Origin: Candidatus Sodaliphilus fimicaballi
Lineage (GTDB): Bacteria > Bacteroidota > Bacteroidia > Bacteroidales > Muribaculaceae
Direction of reading: 5' to 3'
NCBI GenBank assembly: GCA_018065165.1
Contig: JAGHTV010000175.1
Location: forward strand, 1-12,538
DNA length: 12,538 bases
Of the stretch, positions 7,773 to 12,538 are shown in pieces. The notes beneath the pieces are model-generated. The model saw only the letters and a program-made list of their open reading frames with translations, made no database searches and was not told the origin of the DNA. The position numbers and the translations under genes were made by a program. The number at the start of each line of letters is the position of its first letter. Position 1 is the first letter of the stretch.

Positions 7773-7831
7773 ACAAAAAAACAAAACAAACTCATGAAAT
7801 AGCGGGCATATATCCTAACCCGCCATTCATG
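7773..7831 (-). terminator. Intrinsic terminator or attenuator between the small basic-protein gene and RNase G
   Basis: Two stacked stems form on the minus strand: CATGAA/TTCATG (outer, 7793-7798 with 7826-7831) and GCGGG/CCCGC (inner, 7802-7806 with 7819-7823). A small internal loop separates them and a 12-nt loop caps them. The minus-strand RNA then enters a T-rich stretch (complement of 7773-7790). It lies 49 nt after the small gene stop. Because RNase G has no clear promoter of its own, it may lower readthrough from the HU transcript into RNase G. The + strand flank after 7831 is also T-rich. Confidence 0.7.
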
Positions 7832-7879
7832 CCGTTTGTTTTAGTTTTAGGACATTAATGAAAGTGTCGTCAATGACGA

Positions 7880-7972
7880 TTACTTCTTGCTCTTATGACG
7901 ATTCTTTCTAAGTCTTTTCTTACGCTTGTGAGTAGACATTTTGTGTCTCTTGTGCTTCTTTCCGTTTGGCAT
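7880..7972 (-). CDS. 30-residue Lys/Arg-rich protein, probable AURKAIP1/COX24 (mS38)-like ribosomal small protein
   Basis: The ORF reads ATG (7972-7970) to TAA (7882-7880), 30 codons. It starts MPNGKKHKRHK and continues with HKRKKRLRKNRHK; more than half the residues are Lys, Arg or His, and no acidic residue occurs. From memory, near-identical tiny proteins occur across Bacteroidetes and are annotated with the AURKAIP1/COX24 domain, the same basic helix found in mitochondrial small-subunit protein mS38. A ribosome-bound role is therefore likely but inferred. It lies between HU and RNase G, 61 nt after the HU stop, with a terminator-like hairpin downstream. It is not protein THX (bS22), whose usual MGKGD start is absent. 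The composition and the clean ATG/TAA frame make chance unlikely. Confidence 0.85.
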   Translation of the reverse strand: MPNGKKHKRHKMSTHKRKKRLRKNRHKSKK

Positions 7973-8016
7973 AATAACTTAGTTTTGAAATTAATAATTC
8001 GGGGAAACTATCTAAA

Positions 8017-8031
8017 CTCAGAAAAGCTGAG
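8017..8031 (-). terminator. Short hairpin just after HU
   Basis: CTCAG (8017-8021) pairs with CTGAG (8027-8031) around a 5-nt loop, beginning 2 nt past the HU stop. On the minus strand a weak T-rich run (TTTAGATAG) follows. This may be a leaky terminator or an RNA-stabilising 3' structure, allowing some readthrough into the small gene. Confidence 0.4.
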
Positions 8032-8033
8032 GA

Positions 8034-8309
8034 TTAGTCCTTAACTTGCTCCATGAAGACCTTAGCGGGCTTGAAAGCGGGGATCTTGTGAGCGGGGATG
8101 ATGATAGTTGTGTTCTTAGAGATATTGCGAGCTGTCTTCTCTGAACGAGTCTTTACGATGAAGCTACCGAAACCGCGAAGGTAAACATTCTCACCATTTG
8201 CCAGAGAATCCTTAACTGATTCCATGAATTTTTCAACTGTCAGGAGAACTGATGCTTTGTCGATACCAGTTGATTTAGCGATTTCGCTAACGATGTCTGC
8301 TTTAGTCAT
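8034..8309 (-). CDS. HU/IHF-family DNA-binding protein
   Basis: Nucleoid-associated protein that dimerises, wraps and bends DNA through two beta-arms; 91 residues, full family length. The N-terminal helical dimer region (MTKADIVSEIAKSTG) is followed by the signature LRGFGSF (44-50), the arm, and a C-terminal AFKPAK helix. The arm tip reads ARNISKN rather than the classical RNP: residue 63, the DNA-intercalating proline of E. coli HU and IHF, is isoleucine here. This form appears common in Bacteroidales, but it predicts weaker kinking. The gene is divergent from the HAD phosphatase gene and heads a same-strand series with the 30-residue protein and RNase G. The ATG at 8309 is the only sensible start. 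Confidence 0.95.
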   Translation of the reverse strand: MTKADIVSEIAKSTGIDKASVLLTVEKFMESVKDSLANGENVYLRGFGSFIVKTRSEKTARNISKNTTIIIPAHKIPAFKPAKVFMEQVKD

Positions 8310-8510
8310 TGTTTTTTAGTTTTATTTGTTATTATATGTTTATAAAATTACGCAATAAACTTCGGAGAATATCACCCACAACATTAATAATCAGCCACTT
8401 ATGGTCAATTATAACTGTTTTTAGGCAATAGCCTCGCGAAATGGTTGTGCAAATATCGCACTTTTTTTTGAATTAAGTGCTATGTTTCAGCGATTTTTAT
8501 CATTTTTTAT

Positions 8511-8540
8511 GCCAAAAAAAATTTTTTGCTGCATTTTGGC
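8511..8540. repeat. A/T-tract palindrome within an inverted repeat
   Basis: GCCAAAA (8511-8517) and TTTTGGC (8534-8540) are exact inverse complements. Inside, eight A (8514-8521) are followed by six T (8522-8527). The element could form a hairpin or strongly bent DNA in the HU/HAD divergent region. It is too far from either start to be a terminator of those genes. Confidence 0.5.
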
Positions 8541-8574
8541 CAAGAATTGTCGGTGCCATTGTGTAACTTTTTAT

Positions 8575-8582
8575 TACCTTTG
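8575..8582 (+). promoter_or_regulatory. Possible -7 box before the HAD gene
   Basis: TACCTTTG matches TAnnTTTG. No TTTG lies 19-20 nt upstream, so only half of the promoter is supported. Transcription would start around 8588-8590, right at the first candidate ATG (8589). That favours the second in-frame ATG at 8607 or a leaderless message. Confidence 0.45.
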
Positions 8583-8588
8583 TAGTCA

Positions 8589-9305
8589 ATGAATAATAAA
8601 AGTACAATGCTAAAAGGTATCACACACGCATTTGTCGACATTGACGACACACTGTGGTGGTTTACCGAGAACAGTAAGGTGGCCTTTGCCCATACATATA
8701 ACGAGATGAATGCCTGCGAGTTTTCTCCCTCGTATGAGGTATTCCATGATCTGTACCTAAAAAAGAATTCAGAGTTGTGGGACCTGTATCACCATGGCAA
8801 AATCGAGAAGGACTTCCTGGTAATAGAGCGATTTCGCTGGGTACTGGAGCAAGTGGGATACAAGGGCGACTGCGATGCGATGTCGAGTGCGATGAACGAA
8901 GAGTATCTCACCTACCTCGCTACCCTACCCACGATAGTACCCGGTTCAATGGAACTGGTGAAGCGCCTGAACGACATGGGGCTGGAGGTAAATGTGCTGA
9001 GCAACGGGTTCAAGGGCATTCAGCAGCAAAAACTCGAATCGGGAGGTTTGCTCAAATATATAAAGAATGTGGTGTTGAGCGATGACTGTGGCTACACCAA
9101 ACCCATGCGTGAGATATTTGACTATGCACTTGAGGTGACTGGAGCGCGTGCCGAGACATCGGTGATGATAGGCGACAATCCCGAGGCCGACATTCAAGGA
9201 GCTCACGAAGCCGGCTGGCACACGATATACTTCAACCTCAAGAACAAGCCTGCCATAGGCGACACTGCCGACTATGAGGTGGCCTCGCTCGACGAAATAC
9301 TGTAG
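8589..9305 (+). CDS. HAD-superfamily phosphatase, YjjG-type 5'-nucleotidase
   Basis: Haloacid dehalogenase-fold hydrolase, 238 residues. Motif I is VDIDDTLW with nucleophile Asp17 and acid/base Asp19. Motif II is Ser138 in VLSNG, motif III is Lys171 in GYTKPM, and motif IV is GDNPEAD with Asp196 and Asp201. A helical C1 cap follows motif I. The DTLW start, the cap size and the KP..IF context resemble YjjG, which dephosphorylates noncanonical pyrimidine nucleotides (house-cleaning), but the substrate cannot be fixed from sequence; other small phosphates are possible. It is transcribed divergently from HU and appears monocistronic, since the sufT-like gene has its own promoter 15 nt after the stop (TAG). 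The reported start is the first ATG; MLKG at 8607 aligns better with the usual family N-terminus and is a serious alternative. Confidence 0.88.
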   Translation: MNNKSTMLKGITHAFVDIDDTLWWFTENSKVAFAHTYNEMNACEFSPSYEVFHDLYLKKNSELWDLYHHGKIEKDFLVIERFRWVLEQVGYKGDCDAMSSAMNEEYLTYLATLPTIVPGSMELVKRLNDMGLEVNVLSNGFKGIQQQKLESGGLLKYIKNVVLSDDCGYTKPMREIFDYALEVTGARAETSVMIGDNPEADIQGAHEAGWHTIYFNLKNKPAIGDTADYEVASLDEIL

Positions 9306-9320
9306 GTGTGCAGTAAAAAT

Positions 9321-9351
9321 TTTGAGGTAAGACATATTTTACCTATCTTTG
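9321..9351 (+). promoter_or_regulatory. Promoter of the sufT-like/lpxH/LRR gene cluster
   Basis: TTTG (9321-9324) is separated by exactly 19 nt from TATCTTTG (9344-9351), a full match to the Bacteroidetes consensus. The start of transcription would be about 9358, 12 nt before the ATG at 9370. It is the best promoter in the window. Confidence 0.85.
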
Positions 9352-9369
9352 TAAAAATTATAAGGTAAA

Positions 9370-9690
9370 ATGACCGAAGAAAGAAGACTCGAATTGATGG
9401 AAGAGGTGGTGAAGATGCTTAAAACCGTCTTCGACCCCGAGATGCCCGTGGATGTTTACAGCCTAGGGCTCGTTTACAACATAGAGATTGACGACGATTG
9501 CAATGTACACATTGACATGACCTTGACAGCTCCCAACTGCCCCGCGGCCGACTTCATCTTTGAAGACATACGCATTAAGGTTGAGGGAATTGAGGGTATC
9601 AAGAGTTGCAACGTGCAACTGGTGTTTGAGCCCGAGTGGGACATCCGCATGATGACCGACGAGGCCCGCTTGGAGCTGGGGATGATGTAG
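9370..9690 (+). CDS. MIP18/DUF59-family iron-sulfur assembly factor, SufT-like
   Basis: Small (106 residues) cytosolic protein of the MIP18 (DUF59) family, which helps mature or deliver Fe-S clusters; SufT and the C-terminal half of eukaryotic MIP18 proteins are relatives. Seen here: FDPEMPVDVYSLGLVYNI at 21-38, the family signature, and TAPNCPAAD at 53-61, with Cys57 as the conserved functional cysteine. No nearby sufB, sufC, sufD or sufS gene is present, so it works apart from its usual operon. It is the first gene behind the promoter at 9321-9351, with lpxH 35 nt downstream, and it ends in TAG. The PaaD and MinD-fused members are larger or lie in other contexts, so a general Fe-S role is likeliest. 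Confidence 0.88.
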   Translation: MTEERRLELMEEVVKMLKTVFDPEMPVDVYSLGLVYNIEIDDDCNVHIDMTLTAPNCPAADFIFEDIRIKVEGIEGIKSCNVQLVFEPEWDIRMMTDEARLELGMM

Positions 9691-9697
9691 TATTTTT

Positions 9698-9721
9698 ACG
9701 CAAACGCGAACGCTAACGCAA
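9698..9721. repeat. Tandem array of 6-bp units, ACGCRA/ACGCTA
   Basis: Four consecutive 6-bp units (ACGCAA, ACGCGA, ACGCTA, ACGCAA) differ only at the fifth base. They fill most of the 35-nt gap between the sufT-like stop and the lpxH start and end 4 nt before the ATG at 9726. They lie in the lpxH ribosome-landing region, which has no Shine-Dalgarno sequence. Confidence 0.85.
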
Positions 9722-9725
9722 ACTG

Positions 9726-10475
9726 ATGAAGAAGGCCTATTTCATAAGCGACTTGCACCTGGGTGCAAACTACATAACTGATCACCGCGAGCACGAGGCA
9801 CGCGTTATCAGGTTCCTTGACAGTATCGCAGGCGATGCTGGCGAGCTTTACTTGCTGGGTGACATCCTCGACTACTGGTATGAGTACAAGAATGTGGTGC
9901 CCCGTGGTCATGTGCGTTTCTTTGGCGCTCTTGCCCGCTTGGCCGATGCAGGTGTGAAAATTACCTGGATTACGGGCAATCACGATGTGTGGCTCTTTGA
10001 CTACTTGCGCGACGAGATAGGCATCACCGTGTACAATGGCACTCAAGAGGTTGACATAATGGGACATCGCTTCCTCATCTCGCACGGCGACGACGTTGGC
10101 TATCAGAAACCCATGTACCGCTTCACGCGTTGGTGCTTCTACAACCCCGTATGCCAGTGGCTATATGCCAGCATACACCCTCGCTGGACTCACGCAGTGG
10201 CCAAGGGATGGTCGTGCAGCAACCGCATGAGACGCAAACCCGAGCTACCGGCCGAGGTGAAACGCAGCCCCGCCATTGACCACCTGTGCGACTATGTGCG
10301 ACTGCACGAACAGACAACTCACAACGAGTATTACGTATTTGGTCACCTGCATGTGGCACTACAAGAACAGGTCGAGGGCACCAATACCACAATGACCATA
10401 CTGGGCGATTGGATACAACGCGACACCTATGCAGTATTTGACGGCACCTCTCTCAACCTAAAGAAATTTAAATAA
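9726..10475 (+). CDS. lpxH: UDP-2,3-diacylglucosamine diphosphatase LpxH
   Basis: Calcineurin-like metallophosphoesterase that hydrolyses UDP-2,3-diacylglucosamine to lipid X in lipid A synthesis, acting at the cytoplasmic face of the inner membrane; 249 residues, normal length. Di-metal motifs in order: DLHLG (Asp9, His11), GDILDYW (Asp46), GNHD (Asn85-Asp87), SHGDD (His120) and GHLH (His207, His209). The middle insert (about 125-200), rich in aromatic and basic residues (YRFTRWCFYNP, RMRRKP), resembles the substrate and membrane cap of LpxH. The nearest alternative is the related LpxH2 or a generic metallophosphoesterase; the DYW and SHGDD context favours LpxH. It is probably co-transcribed with the sufT-like gene. 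The first ATG, MKKAYFISDLH, is clearly right. Confidence 0.92.
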   Translation: MKKAYFISDLHLGANYITDHREHEARVIRFLDSIAGDAGELYLLGDILDYWYEYKNVVPRGHVRFFGALARLADAGVKITWITGNHDVWLFDYLRDEIGITVYNGTQEVDIMGHRFLISHGDDVGYQKPMYRFTRWCFYNPVCQWLYASIHPRWTHAVAKGWSCSNRMRRKPELPAEVKRSPAIDHLCDYVRLHEQTTHNEYYVFGHLHVALQEQVEGTNTTMTILGDWIQRDTYAVFDGTSLNLKKFK

Positions 10476-10851
10476 ACATTTATTGCCTATGAAAACTAAA
10501 CTGATTAACGTACTAATTGTTGTTGCCGCATTTTTCACAACGGCCAAAGCCGATACCTTTGCCGAAGGTGGACTGAACTATCTCACATTGAGTGACAATA
10601 CACTTGCTGTAACTAAAGGCACATATAGCGGAACTATAACTGTACCTCAAACGGTGACTCACAGTGGCAAGCCATACACCGTAACCGAGATAGGCGACTC
10701 GGCGTTTCAAAAATGCACCAGTGCAACATCGGTCACTATCCCTGTGACTGTTACACGCCTGGGTAAACGCGCATTTGACAACTGCGGCATTACCGAGATT
10801 ACCATTCCCGTGAATGTTGTCGATATAGACGAAGGATGCTTCAACGCCTGC

Positions 10852-10854
10852 TAG
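10852..10854 (+). other. In-frame amber codon at a conserved Lys position of an LRR unit
   Basis: The context NAC-TAG-SLN aligns with YNC-AAG-SLT at 11398-11418 of the same gene, so one A-to-T change from AAG explains it; CAG would need a C-to-T change. The sufT-like gene and the HAD gene both end in TAG, so TAG is a working stop in this genome. Confidence 0.85.
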
Positions 10855-12435
10855 TCGCTCAATACGACGAATTACAATGCAGCAAACTGCAAATTCACAA
10901 ATTACTCTACCTATTCTCATTTTTCAGGTTGCGAGATACCCATAATAAACATAGGCAATGATGTTAAGGTCTTGCCCAACGGTCTGTACTACGCATACAC
11001 CGGTACCGAGATTGTGATTCCCGCCATGGTTCAAGAGATAGGTCGTAGCGCATTTTATAATACAAAAAATGTAAGGAAAATCACTTATAACGCCACAAAC
11101 TGTACAACCTCTACTTCTTCCCCATTCTATTATCTTAGAAACACAACCGAAGATTTCATTATAGGCGAAGGCGTTAAAAACATTCCAGATTACTTATTAT
11201 GCGACTTTATAAATGTAACAACAATAAATCTACCTGCATCACTCACAACTATAGGTAAACATGCGTTTGAAAATTGTGGAATTACAAGCATTGACTTAAA
11301 CAACGTCACCACCATAGATGCTTATGGATTCTACAACAGTGCGCTCACCAGCGTCACCATACCCGAGGGCGTGACAACCATAGGTTCACGCGCATTCTAT
11401 AACTGCAAGTCACTCACAAGCGTAACCTTTAACGCAACCAATTGTGCCGATATCACAAGCGAGAATTATACATGGTTCAAGAATTCGCCAGTAAAGAATT
11501 TTACATTTGGTCCCAAGGTAACACACATTCCTGCCTACATTGCCTATGAAAACACAGAGTTTGACGCATTTGACATTCCCAGCCAAGTCACCACGATAGG
11601 GGAATATGCCTTTTACAACAGTGCACTTGCCAGCATCACTATCCCGAAGAATATTACAACAATAGGAGCCCACGCGTTTAGCTACTGTAAATCGCTGGCC
11701 GTCGTACATTACAATGCCGAGTACTGTGAAAGCCCCACAACATTGTCAGGATCGGCATTCTACAATAGCGCGATTACCAATTTTGTAATTGGCGATGACG
11801 TGCACCACCTGCCCAGCTACCTGCTTTACAGGGTAAAATCACTCAAGACACTTACCATTCCCGAGGGTGTAACCTCGATAGGTAAAAATCCCTTTGGTTA
11901 CTGTGAGAACCTGCGCGAGGTAAACTTCAACGCAGTAAAGTGCGTTGCCGACCCCGCCATCACCAACAGCAATTATGCATGGTTTGGCGACACCCACTTG
12001 TACACTCTCAATATAGGCGAAAAAGTTGAACTCATCCCCGAGTATCTCGCCTACAACCAAGACTCAATAACCGAGTATAATATACCCGAGAGCGTGAAGG
12101 AAATAGGCCGTTATGCCTTCTACTCGTGTGCACAGCTCAAAATCATGCAACTGCCTCGCAACATTGAGAAGATAGACGACTATGCATTCTACAAGAACGA
12201 AGTGATGAAAGGCGATGTGTATATCCCTGCAACGCTTAAATATATGGGCAAATACATTATCTCAGACTGCGACAATGTGGGCAACATCATTGTTGAGGCA
12301 CCAGTGGCAAGTCCCATACACAAAAATGCCTTTGGCGACGACATTCACCGCAAGCACTGGCTTATAGTACCATGCGGATCGGCACAATCTTATAAAGAAG
12401 CCGAGGGATGGACTCGATTCAACAAGATGATTAAC

Positions 12436-12498
12436 GACATCAATGGCGATAATGTAATAGATGTTGCCGACATGAACGCCGTGATTAACTGCATCTTG
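12436..12498 (+). other. Dockerin-like calcium-binding repeat at the LRR protein C-terminus
   Basis: The residues DINGDNVIDVADMNAV match the EF-hand-like loop of type I dockerins: Asp, Asn, Asp and Asp at alternating positions, then Asp-Met-Asn. Only the first of the usual pair is complete before the window ends. In gut Bacteroidales such ends occur on many secreted proteins without any cellulosome, so a stabilising or anchoring role is possible. Confidence 0.7.
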
Positions 12499-12538
12499 TT
12501 TGAAAGCAGTGAGAACGAACGCAAAGCCTGTGACGAGA

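Larger units (their letters stand above)
8310..8588. other. Divergent intergenic region between HU and the HAD gene
   Basis: This AT-rich, gene-free region of 279 nt must hold the HU promoter. The only near match on the minus strand is GATATTTG (8457-8450), one base off TAnnTTTG and without a -33 TTTG, so the HU promoter is not settled. If used, the HU leader would be about 135 nt. No tRNA or riboswitch-like structure was recognised. Confidence 0.5.
10489..12538 (+). pseudogene. BspA-like leucine-rich-repeat secreted protein with an in-frame TAG, 3' end outside window
   Basis: One reading frame runs from the ATG at 10489 to the window end (683 codons) with a single internal stop, TAG at 10852-10854 (codon 122). 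The N-terminus is a Sec signal peptide with a likely cut after AKA (residues 19-21). BspA-type (LRR_5) repeats follow, each with a TIP...V..IG..AF..C pattern of 22-24 residues. They are arranged in larger modules that begin with NAxxC (nt 10876, 11089, 11431, 11713, 11929). After the repeats come a VPCGSAQSYKEAEGW segment and a dockerin-like calcium loop (DINGDNVIDVADMNAV, from 12436), a common C-terminus of secreted Bacteroidales proteins. BspA relatives are surface proteins for adhesion or binding; no ligand can be named. Downstream of the TAG the frame stays open for 561 codons with intact repeats, so the lesion is recent, artefactual or read through. A TTG at 10483 is a less likely start. 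It lies 13 nt after lpxH. Confidence 0.85.

Noticed and set aside
10483..10488. TTG start for the LRR protein
   Set aside because: The ATG two codons later gives a standard signal peptide (MKTK...) and ATG is far more common.
10852..10854. Genome-wide reassignment of TAG to an amino acid
   Set aside because: The HAD gene and the sufT-like gene both end at TAG at family-typical lengths, so TAG works as a stop.
10489..12538. Recent horizontal acquisition or mobile element carrying the LRR gene
   Set aside because: No integrase, transposase, terminal repeats or tRNA junction is visible, and the gene follows lpxH by only 13 nt. Parts of it are more AT-rich, but repeat proteins often are.

Overview
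The window looks like chromosomal core DNA of a Bacteroidales bacterium, probably Muribaculaceae or Prevotellaceae-like. This is inferred, not searched. The signs are: Bacteroidetes-type promoters (a TTTG box about 19-20 nt upstream of TAnnTTTG) before priA and the sufT-like gene, with a near match before the PBP gene; almost no Shine-Dalgarno sequences; an HU of the Bacteroidales type; a very short Lys/Arg-rich protein of a kind common in Bacteroidetes; and a secreted BspA-type leucine-rich-repeat protein ending in a dockerin-like calcium motif.

Layout. (1) 1-2558, + strand: priA, primosomal helicase, behind a clear promoter. (2) 2559-2788: a convergent gap without genes, holding a GC-rich hairpin, a near-duplicated 9-mer and two different arrays of 8-bp tandem repeats. 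(3) 2789-5820, - strand: a two-gene envelope operon. A class A penicillin-binding protein overlaps, by TAATG, a VanX/DdpX-type D-Ala-D-Ala dipeptidase with a signal peptide. (4) 6001-8309, - strand: HU, then a 30-residue basic protein, then ribonuclease G, with intrinsic terminators after the small gene and after RNase G. (5) 8589-9305, + strand: a YjjG-type HAD phosphatase, divergent from HU. (6) 9321-12538, + strand: a promoter followed by a SufT/MIP18-like Fe-S assembly factor, the LpxH lipid A pyrophosphatase and a BspA-like LRR protein gene that runs off the end of the window.

The + strand cluster is tightly packed: 35 nt separate the sufT-like gene from lpxH and 13 nt separate lpxH from the LRR gene, so the three are probably co-transcribed. 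The LRR gene is open for 683 codons apart from one in-frame TAG at codon 122. That TAG sits exactly where sister repeats have AAG (Lys), so the gene is broken by one substitution, is miscalled, or is read through. Two neighbouring genes end in TAG, which argues against a reassigned code.

Most of the window is housekeeping: replication restart, peptidoglycan synthesis and recycling, RNA processing, lipid A, Fe-S assembly. I see no mobile element, CRISPR array, rRNA, tRNA or defence system. The best leads are the amber-interrupted LRR gene, the tiny ribosomal-like gene, and the degenerate short tandem arrays found in two of the intergenic gaps. No gene-free stretch exceeds 300 nt.
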